Assembly (NCBI RefSeq): GCF_000717745.1
Contig: NZ_JOBH01000002.1
Coordinates: forward strand, 372,001 to 436,000
DNA from: Streptomyces violens
Lineage (GTDB): Bacteria; Actinomycetota; Actinomycetes; Streptomycetales; Streptomycetaceae
Direction: 5' to 3'
Length of the DNA stretch: 64,000 nucleotides
Positions 53,299-63,030 of the stretch are shown here, one piece after another. A model generated the notes under the pieces. That model searched no databases. It worked only from the letters and a program-made list of their open reading frames with translations, and was not told where the DNA came from. The position numbers and the translations under genes are program-made. Numbering within the stretch: position 1 is the stretch's first letter; each line of letters begins with the position of its first letter.

Positions 53299-54907
53299 TG
53301 AATTCCTCGACGAGCTTTTCGTGCTCGGCGTAGGTCTTGGCGAACGACGTCTTCCCGTTGATGGCGACGAAGTAGTACCAGCCGTCATCGGTCGGGTTGA
53401 CCGACGCCTTCAGCGCGTCCTCGCCCGGATTGCCGATCGGCCCCGGCGGCAGCCCCTTGTAGAAGTACGTGTTGTAGGGGTTGTCGTAGTTCTTGATGGC
53501 GCTGATCGGAATGTCGAGTTCGCTCTGGTTCTTGATGTAGTTGTACGTCGAGTCGAATTCGAGCTTGCCGTAGGTCTGCGAATTGCCCGGGTCCAGGCGG
53601 TTGTAGACGACCTCGGCCATCTTGCGGAAATCGTCGTGCGAGGTGCCCTCGGCCTGGGTGAGGCTGGCGACCGTGACGAGGTCCAGCGGCGAATCCAGAC
53701 CCAGCTTCTTCGCCTGCCCGGCCAGGTCGTAGCGGGCGTAGTTCTGCTTGGCCCGCTCGACCATCTGTTTGAGCACATCCGCCGGTTTCATCTTCTTGTT
53801 CACCTCGTACGTCGAGGGGTACAGGAAGCCTTCCAGCGGGTCCTTTATGTCGGAGTCGGCAGCCGCCCAGGACGGCAGGCCGAGATTCTTCGCCTGGCTC
53901 GCGGCGACCTTCGCGGTCGTACCGGACTTCAGGTCGAGCTTCTTGTCGATGCGCTCGTAGACCGCGACGGCGCGCGAACCCTCGGGGATCGTCAGGTTGT
54001 TGCGGCTCTCCGGGCTGAGCATCAGCGCCACGGCCGAGGCCGCCGACATCTCCTTGCGCAGCGTGTAGACGCCCGGCTGGAGCCCCGCCTTGGCCTTGGC
54101 GTTCTCGGTGACCGCTTCGGTGAACGCGTCGGCGCTCTTGACGACGCCCTCCTCCTTGAGGAGCAGCCCCATCTGGAGCACCGGCGAGCCGTCCGGGATC
54201 TCCACCTGCACGCTGCCGGTGCCCGCGCCCTCGTAGTCCGGCGCGGGGCCGAAGCGGTCGTAGGCGAGGTAGCCGCCGCCGGCGAGCACCGCGAGGACGA
54301 CGACCGCCGCGAGCGCGCGGCCGCGCCGCTTCGGGCGCTGGTCCTTGTCGCGGCGCTCGCGCGCCGACCGGCGGTTCCCGCGCGGTGCGGGGGCCGTGTC
54401 CTCGGCGTTCTCGGCGTCCTGGTCCGGGTCGCCGCCCGAGAAGAAGGCGTGCTCCGGCTCCGGCTCGGGCCGGGCCGGCTCGTCCTGCCAGGGCTCGTCG
54501 TGCCCCGCGGCCTGCCAGTCGTCGGCCTGCGGCCCCGGGGGCACGACGGGCATCGGCGCCGTCTGGTCGTGTCTCAGCTGCTGGTGCTGGGGCGGGGCCG
54601 GGTAGCCGTCGTGCGTGCCGTAGTAGTCCGGCGCGGCGCCGCCGTAGGGGTCGGGCTGCTGACCGTACGGGTCGTACGGCACGCCGCCGGGCTGGGCGGC
54701 CTGGGCGTACGCGTCGTACTCGTAGTGGTGGTGCTGCTGCTCCGGCCCGGGGGCGCCCCAGCCGGGCTGCTGCTGCCCCGCGTAAGGGTCCTGGTTCCCG
54801 TAGGAAGCCTGGCCGCCGTAGGCACCCTGGTCTCCGTAGGACTCTCCGTAGAGAGGGTCCTCGGGGTGCCACGGTTCGGAGCCGTGGCCCCGGCCATACT
54901 CAGTCAT
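53285..54907 (-). CDS. mltG: Endolytic peptidoglycan transglycosylase MltG (YceG-like)
   Basis: A 540-residue protein that cuts nascent glycan strands at the membrane. The first ~170 residues are a cytoplasmic, disordered, Tyr/Gln/Gly-rich tail with PYG, QDPY-type repeats, then a basic stretch (RRDKDQRPKRRGR) and one transmembrane helix (about 198-216). The extracellular part has a LysM-like subdomain and the YceG catalytic domain with LTQAEGTSHDDFRKMAEVVYNRL (catalytic Glu) and PYNTYFYKGLPPGPIGNPG. Downstream of ruvX, upstream of aroE as in many actinobacteria. Confidence 0.94.
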   Translation of the reverse strand: MTEYGRGHGSEPWHPEDPLYGESYGDQGAYGGQASYGNQDPYAGQQQPGWGAPGPEQQHHHYEYDAYAQAAQPGGVPYDPYGQQPDPYGGAAPDYYGTHDGYPAPPQHQQLRHDQTAPMPVVPPGPQADDWQAAGHDEPWQDEPARPEPEPEHAFFSGGDPDQDAENAEDTAPAPRGNRRSARERRDKDQRPKRRGRALAAVVVLAVLAGGGYLAYDRFGPAPDYEGAGTGSVQVEIPDGSPVLQMGLLLKEEGVVKSADAFTEAVTENAKAKAGLQPGVYTLRKEMSAASAVALMLSPESRNNLTIPEGSRAVAVYERIDKKLDLKSGTTAKVAASQAKNLGLPSWAAADSDIKDPLEGFLYPSTYEVNKKMKPADVLKQMVERAKQNYARYDLAGQAKKLGLDSPLDLVTVASLTQAEGTSHDDFRKMAEVVYNRLDPGNSQTYGKLEFDSTYNYIKNQSELDIPISAIKNYDNPYNTYFYKGLPPGPIGNPGEDALKASVNPTDDGWYYFVAINGKTSFAKTYAEHEKLVEEFNKTR

Positions 54908-55036
54908 CGATCCCCTAGAGCCGCGAGGCGGTGCGCTCCGTGCTCGGCAGCGCGCCTGACGTACTACTGACCGCCTCTTCTTGCGCGCGCCACTGTTCGA
55001 ACGCGGCCGGTCGCGCGGAACGTTACCGTACCGCGA

Positions 55037-55501
55037 TCAGCCGGCCGCCTCGACGCTCTCTCCGGGCGCCTGACCGGAGGTACGTTCGGTCTCCAGCGCG
55101 CTCTGGAGGATGACGACGGCCGCCGCCTGATCGATGGCGGAACGTCCCTTCTTGGCCTTCACGCCGGAAGCACGCATGCCCTGAGCTGCGGTGACGGTCG
55201 ACATCCGCTCGTCCACCAGCCGTACCGGCACCGGCGCGATGTTCGCCGCCATCTGCTGCGCGAAGGCCCGCACCTTGGCCGCGGCCGGCCCCTCTCCCCC
55301 GTTCAGGGAGCGGGGCAGGCCGACGACGACCTCCAGCGGTTCGTACTCCTCGATGATCGCCGCAAGGCGCCGGTGGGCGGCCGGGACGTCACGTCCCGGC
55401 ACGGTCTCCACCGGGGTCGCGAGGACCCCGTCGGGGTCGCACGAGGCGACCCCGATCCGGGCGTCCCCGACGTCGACGGCGATCCGCCTGCCTCGTCGCA
55501 A
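55037..55501 (-). CDS. ruvX: RuvX/YqgF-family putative Holliday junction resolvase
   Basis: A 154-residue RNase H-fold protein with AVDVGDARIGVA near the N-terminus (first catalytic Asp), VVGLPRSLNG and VRLVDERMSTVTA and a late Asp in SAIDQAAAV. The family is implicated in 16S rRNA 5' processing and possibly junction cleavage. The start is TTG 55501 giving MRRGRR, matching the remembered streptomycete N-terminus; it begins 3 bases past the alaS stop. Confidence 0.93.
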   Translation of the reverse strand: MRRGRRIAVDVGDARIGVASCDPDGVLATPVETVPGRDVPAAHRRLAAIIEEYEPLEVVVGLPRSLNGGEGPAAAKVRAFAQQMAANIAPVPVRLVDERMSTVTAAQGMRASGVKAKKGRSAIDQAAAVVILQSALETERTSGQAPGESVEAAG

Positions 55502-55504
55502 CCG

Positions 55505-58174
55505 TCAGCCCGCCTGCGCCACGAGCCGCTCGACGGCCTCGATGGCCTCGGGCACGGCCGCGGCGTTCTGGCCGCCGCCCTGGGCGACGTCCGGCTTGCC
55601 GCCGCCACCGCCGCCGAGGGTCTTGGCGGCCGTACGGACCAGGTCACCGGCCTTGATGCCGCGCTCGCGGGCGGCCTCGTTGGTGGCGATGACGGTCAGC
55701 GGGCGGCCGTTGGTGACCGTGAACAGGGCGACCACGGCCGGGCGGTCCGACGGAATACGGCCGCGCACGTCCAGGACCAGCTTGCGCAGGTCGTCGGCGG
55801 AGGTGCCGTCGGGCACCTGGCCGGAGGCCAGCGCGATGCCGCCCACGTTCTTGGCGCCCTCGGCGAGCCCGGCGGCGGCCTGCAGGACCTTCTCCGCGCG
55901 GAACTGCTCGATCTGCTTCTCGGCGTCCTTGAGCTTGGCCAGCACGCCGGAGATCTTCTCGGGCAGCTCCTCGGGCCGGCCCTTGACCAGCTCGGTCAGC
56001 TGCGAGACGACCGTGTGCTCGCGGGCCAGGAAGTTGTACGCGTCGACGCCGACCAGGGCCTCCACGCGGCGCACGCCGGAGCCGATGGAGGACTCGCCGA
56101 GCAGCTTCACCAGGCCCAGCTGGGCGGTGTTGTGGACGTGCGTACCGCCGCACAGCTCCTTGGAGAAGTCGCCGATGGTGACCACGCGCACGCGGTCGCC
56201 GTACTTCTCGCCGAACTCGGCGATGGCGCCCTGCTTCTTGGCGTCGTCCATGCTCATCACCTCGGCGGTGACGTCCAGTTCGCGCGAGAGGACCTCGTTG
56301 ATCTTCTGCTCGACGTCCGTGAGGACCGTGCCGGGCACGGCGGTCGGCGAGCCGAAGTCGAACCGGAAGCGGCCCGGGGAGTTCTCCGAACCGGCCTGGG
56401 CGGCCGTCGGGCCGAGGGCGTCGCGCAGCGCCTGGTGCGTGAGGTGCGTGGCGCTGTGGGCGCGGGCGATGGCCCGGCGGCGCGTGACGTCGATGGTGGC
56501 GAACGCGGGCGAGCCCACGACGACCTCGCCGACCTGGACGGAGCCCTTGTGCACGGTGACGCCGGGGACCGGCTGCTGGACGTCGCGGACCTCGATGATG
56601 GCGCCCGAGTCGGTCTTGATGCGGCCGGTGTCGGCGAGCTGGCCGCCGCCCTCGGCGTAGAACGGCGTGCGGTCCAGGACGACCTCGACCTCGTCGCCCT
56701 CGTGGGCGGCCGGGGCGGAGACGCCGTCGACCAGCAGACCGACCACCGAGGACTCGCCCTGGGTGTTGGTGTAGCCGGTGAAGACGGTCGAGCCGGAGCT
56801 GTCGGCGACCTCGCGGTAGGCGGACAGGTCGGCGTGGCCGTGCTTCTTGGCCTGGGCGTCGGCCTTGGCGCGCTCCCGCTGCTCCTTCATCAGGCGGCGG
56901 AACCCGGTCTCGTCCACCGACAGGCCCTGCTCGGCGGCCATTTCGAGGGTGAGGTCGATGGGGAAGCCCCAGGTGTCGTGGAGCAGGAACGCCTTGTCGC
57001 CGGAGAGGACCTTGCCACCGGCGGCCTTGGTCTCGGTCACGGCGGTGTCGAGGATGTTCGTGCCGGCCTTCAGCGTCTTGAGGAAGGCGGCCTCCTCGGC
57101 GAGGGCGACGGTCTCGATGCGCTTGCGGTCCTGGATCAGCTCCGGGTACTGCTGGCCCATCGTCTTGATGACCACGTCGATGAGGTCGGCGACGACCGGG
57201 TCGGTGGCGCCCAGCAGGCGCATGTTGCGGATGGCGCGGCGCATGATGCGGCGCAGCACGTAACCGCGGCCCTCGTTGCCGGGCGTCACGCCGTCGCCGA
57301 TGAGCATGACGGACGTACGGATGTGGTCGGCGACGACGCGCAGCGAGACGTCGGTGTCCTGGCCGGCGCCGTAGGCGACACCGGTCAGGTCGGTGGCCTT
57401 GTCGATGACCACGCGCATGGTGTCGGTCTCGTACATGTTCTGTACGCCCTGCAGGATCATGGCGAGGCGTTCGAGACCGAGGCCGGTGTCGATGTTCTTG
57501 CTGGGCAGCTCGCCGAGGATCTCGAAGTCCTCCTTCGAGGTGCCCGCGCCGCGCTCGTACTGCATGAAGACCAGGTTCCAGATCTCCACGTACCGCTCGT
57601 CGTTGACGGCCGGGCCGCCCTCGATCCCGAACTCGGGGCCGCGGTCGTAGTTGATCTCGGAGCACGGGCCGCACGGGCCCGGCACGCCCATGGACCAGTA
57701 GTTCTCCTTCTTGCCCAGGCGCTGGATGCGCTCCTTGGGCACGCCGACGACCTCGTGCCAGATGCGCTCGGCCTCGTCGTCGTCCAGGTAGACCGTGATC
57801 CAGAGCTTCTCCGGGTCCAGGCCGTAGCCGCCGTCGTCCTGGGAGCTGGTCAGCAGCTCCCAGGCGTACTTGATGGCGCCTTCCTTGAAGTAGTCGCCGA
57901 AGGAGAAGTTGCCGCACATCTGGAAGAACGTGCCGTGCCGGGTGGTCTTGCCGACCTCTTCGATGTCCGGCGTGCGCACGCACTTCTGGACGCTGGTGGC
58001 GCGCGGGGCGGGCGGCTTGACCTCGCCGAGGAAGTACGGCTTGAAGGGGACCATGCCCGCGGGGACCAGCAGCAGCGTCGGGTCGTCCGCGATGAGCGAC
58101 GCCGAAGGCACGACGGTGTGCCCGCGCTCCTCGAAGAAGCTCAGCCAGCGGCGGCGGATTTCAGCCGACTCCAT
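55505..58174 (-). CDS. alaS: Alanyl-tRNA synthetase
   Basis: An 889-residue class-II synthetase. Order: catalytic core (about 1-250, [16 protein letters not shown] and [14 protein letters not shown]), tRNA-recognition helices, editing domain (about 560-720, [11 protein letters not shown] and [13 protein letters not shown] with the zinc ligands) and C-terminal DHHA1 domain ending with the glycine-rich [18 protein letters not shown] 58174 overlaps the preceding gene's stop codon by one base (TGATG). Confidence 0.98.
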   Translation of the reverse strand: MESAEIRRRWLSFFEERGHTVVPSASLIADDPTLLLVPAGMVPFKPYFLGEVKPPAPRATSVQKCVRTPDIEEVGKTTRHGTFFQMCGNFSFGDYFKEGAIKYAWELLTSSQDDGGYGLDPEKLWITVYLDDDEAERIWHEVVGVPKERIQRLGKKENYWSMGVPGPCGPCSEINYDRGPEFGIEGGPAVNDERYVEIWNLVFMQYERGAGTSKEDFEILGELPSKNIDTGLGLERLAMILQGVQNMYETDTMRVVIDKATDLTGVAYGAGQDTDVSLRVVADHIRTSVMLIGDGVTPGNEGRGYVLRRIMRRAIRNMRLLGATDPVVADLIDVVIKTMGQQYPELIQDRKRIETVALAEEAAFLKTLKAGTNILDTAVTETKAAGGKVLSGDKAFLLHDTWGFPIDLTLEMAAEQGLSVDETGFRRLMKEQRERAKADAQAKKHGHADLSAYREVADSSGSTVFTGYTNTQGESSVVGLLVDGVSAPAAHEGDEVEVVLDRTPFYAEGGGQLADTGRIKTDSGAIIEVRDVQQPVPGVTVHKGSVQVGEVVVGSPAFATIDVTRRRAIARAHSATHLTHQALRDALGPTAAQAGSENSPGRFRFDFGSPTAVPGTVLTDVEQKINEVLSRELDVTAEVMSMDDAKKQGAIAEFGEKYGDRVRVVTIGDFSKELCGGTHVHNTAQLGLVKLLGESSIGSGVRRVEALVGVDAYNFLAREHTVVSQLTELVKGRPEELPEKISGVLAKLKDAEKQIEQFRAEKVLQAAAGLAEGAKNVGGIALASGQVPDGTSADDLRKLVLDVRGRIPSDRPAVVALFTVTNGRPLTVIATNEAARERGIKAGDLVRTAAKTLGGGGGGKPDVAQGGGQNAAAVPEAIEAVERLVAQAG

Positions 58175-58512
58175 CAGTGGTCCTCGTTTCGGTTCGGTCC
58201 GGTTTTCCGGGTGATGCGTGTCGTGGGGTGGTGCGGTTCGAGCGCGGCGGCCGGTCGGGCGGGCGGCAGCTCGCGCGCCGCTCCGGTCTCCGTCAGACCG
58301 AGCGCTTCGTGCAACTGCTCTTCACGGTCCGCCATTCCGTCGCGTACGTCCAATGCAAATTGACGCAGCCGGTGTCCGGTCTCCACCGCCTTGTCCGCGG
58401 CCTGGGCCGCGAGACTGTCGGGCTGGAGCTTGCGCAGTTTGCGGTGGACCTTGTTGGTGGCCCACACCCCGGCGGCTGCGCCGGTGGTGAACCAGAATGC
58501 GCGGCGGAACAT
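58174..58512 (-). CDS. DUF6167-like small membrane protein
   Basis: A 112-residue protein with an N-terminal hydrophobic helix ([18 protein letters not shown], about residues 5-22), a basic stretch and a charged helical region. It matches my recollection of the streptomycete DUF6167 family found between a DUF948 gene and alaS. No function is known. It is one-base overlapped with alaS (TGATG), so coupled translation is likely. Confidence 0.7.
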   Translation of the reverse strand: MFRRAFWFTTGAAAGVWATNKVHRKLRKLQPDSLAAQAADKAVETGHRLRQFALDVRDGMADREEQLHEALGLTETGAARELPPARPAAALEPHHPTTRITRKTGPNRNEDH

Positions 58513-58519
58513 CGCGTGA

Positions 58520-58954
58520 TCAGTCCTTGGAGCGACGGGTGCGGCGCCCGCTCCGGCGGGCGGCGGGCAGGGTGCGGCCGACGACGACGGTGTGCTCCGG
58601 CTCGGGCGCGCCCTTCTTGCCGAGCGCGCGGCGGACGCCGTAGCCGAACGCCGCGACCTTGACCAGCGGGCCGCCGAAGGCGGAGGAGACGGTCGAGGAG
58701 AGCGCGGAGGCGTTGGCGGTGACCTCCTGGACGTCGGAGGTGATCGCGTCGACGCGGGCGAGCTGGGTGTGCGCGGAGCGGACGGTCGCGGAGGCGTCGG
58801 CGAGCAGCGGCACGGCCTTCTCGGACACCTCGGAGACCATCTTGGTGGTCGCCTTGAGCGTCTGCGCGAGCCTCACCAGCACGAGGGCGAGGAACGACAC
58901 GAGGATCGCCCAGAAGACGGCCACGAGGATCCCGGCCACCTCTCCACCGGACAC
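58520..58954 (-). CDS. DUF948 membrane protein
   Basis: A 144-residue protein: one transmembrane helix at the N-terminus (VAGILVAVFWAILVSFLALVLV, about residues 6-27) and a long coiled-coil-like helix with heptads (TLKATTKMVSEVSEKAVPLLAD...TQLARVDAITSDVQEVTA) that is the DUF948 signature, then a basic C-terminal tail. Such proteins look like methyl-accepting or spacer coiled coils, but no role is established. The start is uncertain among closely spaced GTG codons (58960, 58954). Divergent from the STAND ATPase. Confidence 0.78.
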   Translation of the reverse strand: MSGGEVAGILVAVFWAILVSFLALVLVRLAQTLKATTKMVSEVSEKAVPLLADASATVRSAHTQLARVDAITSDVQEVTANASALSSTVSSAFGGPLVKVAAFGYGVRRALGKKGAPEPEHTVVVGRTLPAARRSGRRTRRSKD

Positions 58955-59124
58955 GCGCACACCACTTTCCGACTGGTTCTCTGCTTGTCTCGTCCTGCTC
59001 GATCGGCAGACTTCGACCCTATCGCGCCGGGGCTCCCGCTCCGCACCGTGTTCCCGTGTGCCACGGCCGGTTTCCGGGGCGGCGGCGGTACGCCTGAGCG
59101 CGTACCCGGCACAGAGCGGCGCGA

Positions 59125-59154
59125 TTGTACGGTCCGCACAGCTCCGAGTACGCT
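59125..59154 (+). promoter_or_regulatory. Promoter of the STAND ATPase gene (TTGTAC-18-TACGCT)
   Basis: -35 TTGTAC (59125-59130) and -10 TACGCT (59149-59154) with an 18-bp spacer end 9 bases before the ATG at 59164, predicting a leader of only a few bases. Confidence 0.5.
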
Positions 59155-59163
59155 CCGTGTGCC

Positions 59164-61344
59164 ATGCGACGCTCCCGGGGACCGGACCCCGCTTTCCGAG
59201 ACCGCTGCCACCGCTCGCCGGCCCCGGGCAACCTGCCCGCGGAGCTGAACCGGTTCGTCGGGCGCGCGGACGAACTGGCCGCCCTGACCGGAATGGTGGC
59301 GGCCGCACGGCTGGTCACGCTCACGGGCATGGGCGGGGTGGGCAAGACCCGGCTCGCCACGCAGGCCGGCCGGGCCCTGGCGGAACGCTTCCGCGACGGG
59401 GTGTGGCTGATCGAGCTGTCCGCCGTGCAGGAGCCGCACCTGCTGGACCATGCGGTCGCCGAATCGCTGGCGCTGGCCGACCACAGCGGCCGCCCGGCCC
59501 GCGAGACGCTCTGCGACGACCTCGCCGACAGCGACCTGCTCCTCGTCCTGGACGGCTACGAGCACCTGGTGGCCGAGTGCGCGCCGCTGGTCGCGCAGCT
59601 GCTGCGGCGGGCGCCCGGCGTGCGTGTGCTGGCCGCGGGCCGGCGCCCGCTGGGCCTGCCCGGGGAGCGGACCTATCCGCTGCTGCCGCTGCCGGACGCG
59701 GAGGCGGGCGAGCTGTTCGCCGACCGGGCCGGCTGTGTGCTCCCGGGCTTCACCGTCGACGAGGCCAACAGCGCGGCGGTCGCCGAGCTGTGCCACCGGC
59801 TCGACGGGATCCCGCTCGCGCTGGAGCTGGCCGCCGGCCGGCTGCGCGCCCTCTCCGTGGACCAGGTGCTGCAGCGCCTCGACGACCGCTTCCGGCTGCT
59901 GACCGGTACCGACCGGGACGCGCTGCCGCGCCATCAGAGGCTGCGCACGGCCATCGGCTGGAGCCATGAGCTGTGCACGCCGCAGGAGCGGCTGTTGTGG
60001 GCGCGGCTCTCGGTGTTCGCCGGGCAGTTCGACCTGGAGGCGGCCGAGTACGTGTGCTCGGGCCCCGATCTGCCCGCCGACGAGCTGCTGGACGTGCTGA
60101 CCGAGCTGGTCGCGCAGTCGGTGGTGGTCCGCGAGGAGACCCGGGTCGGGGTGCGCTACCGGATGCTGGACACGGTACGGGCCTACGGCGCGGACTGGCT
60201 GGCGGCGCTGGGCGACACCGCGCGGCTGCGGCGTCGGCACCGCGACTGGTACGTGGGCCTGGCCACCTGGTGCGAGCTGGACTGGTTCGGGCCGCGGCAG
60301 GACGAGGTGGCCGCCCGGCTCGACGTGGAGCTGCCCAATGTGCGGCTGGCGCTGGAACACAGCCTGGAGGTGCCGGAGGAGGCGTATCTGGGGCAGTTCC
60401 TGGCCGGGACGCTGTGGTTCTTCTGGGTCGGCTGCGGCCGGCTGTCGGAGGGGCGGCACTGGCTGGAGCGGTCCCTGGAGCTGCCGGCCGACCATCAGGA
60501 CGCGCGGCTGAAGGCGCTGTGGGTGACCGGCTATGTCGCGGTGCTGCAGGGCGATCCGGCCGGTGCGCTGTTCGCGCTGGAGCAGTGCCGCGCGGAGGCG
60601 GAGCGGGCGGGGAACGCGCGGGCCGCCGCCTATGCGCAGCACCGGCTGGGCTGTCTGGCGCTGACCGGTGACGACATGCCGCGTGCCGAAACGCTGCTGC
60701 GGGCGGCGCTGGCGGCCTACCGCGAGATCGGCGAGCTGAACAGCAACGTCCTGATGGCGCAGATCGAGCTGGCCATGGCGGTGGCCTTCGGCGGCGATCT
60801 GGCGGCGGCCGAGGAGCTGTGTGCCGAGGTCCGGGAGGTGTGCGCGGATCACGGCGAGCGGTGGGCACAGGCGTACGCGCTGTACGTCCTGGCGTATGCG
60901 GCCTGGACGCGCGGGGACCTGCCGGGCGCGCGCCGGCTGCTGACCGAGTGCCTGCTGATCGACCACGCCTTCCACGACCTGCTGGGCGCGGTGCTGGCGG
61001 TGGAGCTGCTGGCGCTGGTCACGCTGGACGAGGGCGACGCGGCGGAGGCGGCGGTGCTGCAGGGGGCCGCGGCGCGGATCTGGCCGTCGGTCGGGCCGCC
61101 GCTGTTCGGCTCCCAGTACTTTCACCAGCCGCACGAGCTGTGCGAGCGGCGGGCCCGCGAGGAGCTGGGCAACGCGGAGTACGAGGCGGCCGGGCGGCGG
61201 GGCCGGGCGCTGGACATGGACGCGGCCGTCGCGCGGATTCTGGGCGGTCTCCCCCGCCCGCGCGGCGGGGCGGGCGGCAGGGCCCCGGAAACCGGCGAGC
61301 CCGCCGTGTCCCCTGCCGCGAACGGCGGGGAGACGGCGGGCTGA
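59164..61344 (+). CDS. STAND NTPase (NB-ARC/COG3903-like) with TPR-type C-terminus, lacking the usual HTH
   Basis: A 726-residue ATPase. P-loop GMGGVGKT (55-62), Walker B LLLVLD (125-130), GxP-type GIPLALELAAG (215-223) and the winged-helix block DRFRLLTGTDRDALPRHQRLRTAIGWS all fit the regulator ATPases of COG3903. The rest is helical and TPR-like. In most relatives an N-terminal SARP domain or C-terminal LuxR HTH confers DNA binding; neither is found here, and the C-terminus is a Gly/Pro-rich tail. It could act through a partner or be a decayed regulator. ATG 59164 lies just after a consensus-like promoter. Confidence 0.88.
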   Translation: MRRSRGPDPAFRDRCHRSPAPGNLPAELNRFVGRADELAALTGMVAAARLVTLTGMGGVGKTRLATQAGRALAERFRDGVWLIELSAVQEPHLLDHAVAESLALADHSGRPARETLCDDLADSDLLLVLDGYEHLVAECAPLVAQLLRRAPGVRVLAAGRRPLGLPGERTYPLLPLPDAEAGELFADRAGCVLPGFTVDEANSAAVAELCHRLDGIPLALELAAGRLRALSVDQVLQRLDDRFRLLTGTDRDALPRHQRLRTAIGWSHELCTPQERLLWARLSVFAGQFDLEAAEYVCSGPDLPADELLDVLTELVAQSVVVREETRVGVRYRMLDTVRAYGADWLAALGDTARLRRRHRDWYVGLATWCELDWFGPRQDEVAARLDVELPNVRLALEHSLEVPEEAYLGQFLAGTLWFFWVGCGRLSEGRHWLERSLELPADHQDARLKALWVTGYVAVLQGDPAGALFALEQCRAEAERAGNARAAAYAQHRLGCLALTGDDMPRAETLLRAALAAYREIGELNSNVLMAQIELAMAVAFGGDLAAAEELCAEVREVCADHGERWAQAYALYVLAYAAWTRGDLPGARRLLTECLLIDHAFHDLLGAVLAVELLALVTLDEGDAAEAAVLQGAAARIWPSVGPPLFGSQYFHQPHELCERRAREELGNAEYEAAGRRGRALDMDAAVARILGGLPRPRGGAGGRAPETGEPAVSPAANGGETAG

Positions 61345-61387
61345 GGCAGCGCGCGCCACGAAAGCGGCGCGCGGGCCGTGCGCTGCC
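61345..61387. terminator. Terminator between STAND ATPase and rpsD
   Basis: Nested arms GGCAGCGC/GCGCTGCC (61345-61352, 61380-61387) and GCGCGCC/GGCGCGC (61351-61357, 61366-61372) give alternative or partly nested hairpins between converging genes. Confidence 0.55.
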
Positions 61388-61398
61388 GGGCTGCTCGC

Positions 61399-62010
61399 TC
61401 AGCGCGCGTAGTACTCGACGACGAGCTGCTCGTCGCAGATGACCGGGATTTCCTTGCGGTTGGGGTCCCGGTCCAGGCGGAACGCCAGCGCCTGGAGGTT
61501 GACCTCCAGGTAGCGCGGGGTCTCGCCGTCGGGGGCGTAGCCACCTTCGCGCGCGACCTGGAAGGGGTGCTTCTCGCGGCTGCGCTCGCGGACCATCACG
61601 ACGTCGCCGGGGCGGACGCGGAAGGACGGCTTGTCGACCTTGCGGTCGTTCACCGAAATGTGACCGTGCACGACCATCTGGCGGGCCTGGTAGATCGTGC
61701 GGGCCAGGCCGGAGCGCAGGACGAGCGCGTCCAGGCGGCGCTCCAGCTCGATGATCAGCGCTTCGCCGGTCTTCATGTCGACCTTGCGGGCGCGGTCGTA
61801 GGCCCGCACCATCTGGCGCTCGCTGATGTCGTACTGGGCGCGCAGCCGCTGCTTCTCCAGCAGCCGGACCTTGTAGTCACTGCTCTGCTTGCGACCACGG
61901 CCGTGCTCGCCGGGCGGGTACGGACGGGCCTCGAAGTACTTGACGGCCTTCGGAGTCAGCGCGATGCCGAGCGCGCGGGACTTCTTGACCTTGGGACGCG
62001 ACTGGTTCAC
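61399..62010 (-). CDS. rpsD: 30S ribosomal protein S4, zinc-independent form
   Basis: A 203-residue S4. The S4 RNA-binding domain is at about 94-156 ([31 protein letters not shown]). The N-terminal Cys-rich zinc knuckle of C+ S4 proteins is absent: there is no CxxC, and the N-terminus reads [15 protein letters not shown]. So this is the zinc-independent C- type. GTG 62010 has GGAGGTC 8-9 bases upstream. An iron-box-like palindrome stands just upstream. Confidence 0.95.
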   Translation of the reverse strand: MNQSRPKVKKSRALGIALTPKAVKYFEARPYPPGEHGRGRKQSSDYKVRLLEKQRLRAQYDISERQMVRAYDRARKVDMKTGEALIIELERRLDALVLRSGLARTIYQARQMVVHGHISVNDRKVDKPSFRVRPGDVVMVRERSREKHPFQVAREGGYAPDGETPRYLEVNLQALAFRLDRDPNRKEIPVICDEQLVVEYYAR

Positions 62011-62032
62011 GTGGAACGGACCTCCATGTAAG

Positions 62033-62051
62033 TTAGGTGAGGCTTACCTTA
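62033..62051. promoter_or_regulatory. Iron-box-like palindrome (DmdR/IdeR type)
   Basis: TTAGGTGAGGCTTACCTTA matches the 19-bp DmdR1/IdeR/DtxR consensus TTAGGTTAGGCTAACCTAA at 16 of 19 positions. It lies between divergent rpsD and the DUF2470 gene, ending 18 bases before the latter's ATG. It may cover the promoter of one or both genes. Confidence 0.65.
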
Positions 62052-62069
62052 GCAGCGCGAGGAGACCGC

Positions 62070-62951
62070 ATGTATCGACCTGGGAACCCCCTGCCCAGTG
62101 CTGGCCAGAGCACCGAGGCGGGTCAGCCGCGTCCCACGGAAGACGCCCAGCAGCCGACCGCCGCCGAGCGTGTGCGAACCCTCGTGGATTCCCATGCTAT
62201 GGCGTCTCTGACCATTCCCGGAGTCCACGATCTCGACGAACCCGGCTTCGCCGCGCCCGCCTGCAGAACGGTCGACGCCTCAGGAGACGTGCTGCTCTTG
62301 GTTCCTGGGGATTCCGCGGCCGCCCGGGCGGCCGCACACGCCCAGGACGACGACGTCACCGCCGTGATGGAACTCACGGACGTCGCCCCCGTTTCGGTCC
62401 CCCATCGCATCCGCGGACGGGCCTGGATCGCCGGCTGGCTGACCCCCGTACGCGGCGAGGACCGGGCCCACGCCGCCCGGCTGCTCGCCGAGCGGCACCC
62501 CGTCGGCGAGCTGCTGGGCATCGGCGAGGCACTGCGCCCCGACCCGCTGCCGGGCACCGTCGGGCGGGGCGCCTGGATGATGCTGCGCCTGGAGGTCGGC
62601 GAGGCCACCGTGGACGATCTGTGGGGCGCGGACTCCGTCGAGCCCGAGGAATTCACGCAGGCCGCTCCGGACCCCGTGGCGGGCCACGAGGCCGAGCTGC
62701 TGCAGCACTTGCACTCCTCGCACGAGGAGCAGGTACGCGACCTGTGCGGGCTGCTCGGCGACCGGGCCGAGCAGGTCTGCGCGGCGCGCGGCACGGTCGT
62801 ACCGGTGGCGCTGGACCGCTTCGGGCTGCGGGTCCGCTTCGCCGACCCCGGCCACCAGGTCTTCGACGCCCGCTTCGACTTCCCCGAGCCCGTGCGCGAC
62901 CTGATGGAGCTGCGGCGGGCGATGCACCACCTCTTCGACGCGGCGGCGTGA
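62070..62951 (+). CDS. DUF2470-domain protein, possible haem/iron-linked factor
   Basis: A 293-residue protein. The first two thirds resemble the split-barrel part of HugZ-like proteins (ASLTIPGVHDLDEPGFAAPACRTVDASGDVLLLVP...MELTDVAPVSVPHRIRGRAWIAGW). The C-terminal segment HEAELLQHLHSSHEEQVRDLCGLLG...VPVALDRFGLRVRF is a DUF2470 domain, found fused to haem-utilisation (HugZ/pyridoxamine oxidase-like) proteins. GAGGAG lies 6 bases before ATG 62070. The iron-box just upstream fits iron control. Exact activity is not shown. Confidence 0.8.
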   Translation: MYRPGNPLPSAGQSTEAGQPRPTEDAQQPTAAERVRTLVDSHAMASLTIPGVHDLDEPGFAAPACRTVDASGDVLLLVPGDSAAARAAAHAQDDDVTAVMELTDVAPVSVPHRIRGRAWIAGWLTPVRGEDRAHAARLLAERHPVGELLGIGEALRPDPLPGTVGRGAWMMLRLEVGEATVDDLWGADSVEPEEFTQAAPDPVAGHEAELLQHLHSSHEEQVRDLCGLLGDRAEQVCAARGTVVPVALDRFGLRVRFADPGHQVFDARFDFPEPVRDLMELRRAMHHLFDAAA

Positions 62952-62964
62952 GGACGGATACGGG

Positions 62965-63000
62965 ACCGCCCCGGCTGGTCGTAGGACCTGCCGGGGCGGT
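62965..63000. terminator. Bidirectional hairpin between DUF2470 gene and icd
   Basis: ACCGCCCCGG (62965-62974) pairs with CCGGGGCGGT (62991-63000); the 16-base loop allows a further GGTC/GACC helix. It separates converging genes. Confidence 0.65.
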
Positions 63001-63030
63001 ACGCGTACGGGCAGCCGCCCGTGGGCAGCG

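Noticed and set aside
55373..58363. A 996-codon plus-strand frame opposite alaS
   Set aside because: Same antisense artefact; no start signal and no recognisable motif, while alaS has all expected motifs.
61399..62010. rpsD as a Zur-regulated zinc-free paralog
   Set aside because: The protein is the zinc-free form, but no Zur-like palindrome was seen; the upstream palindrome fits the iron-box consensus better.
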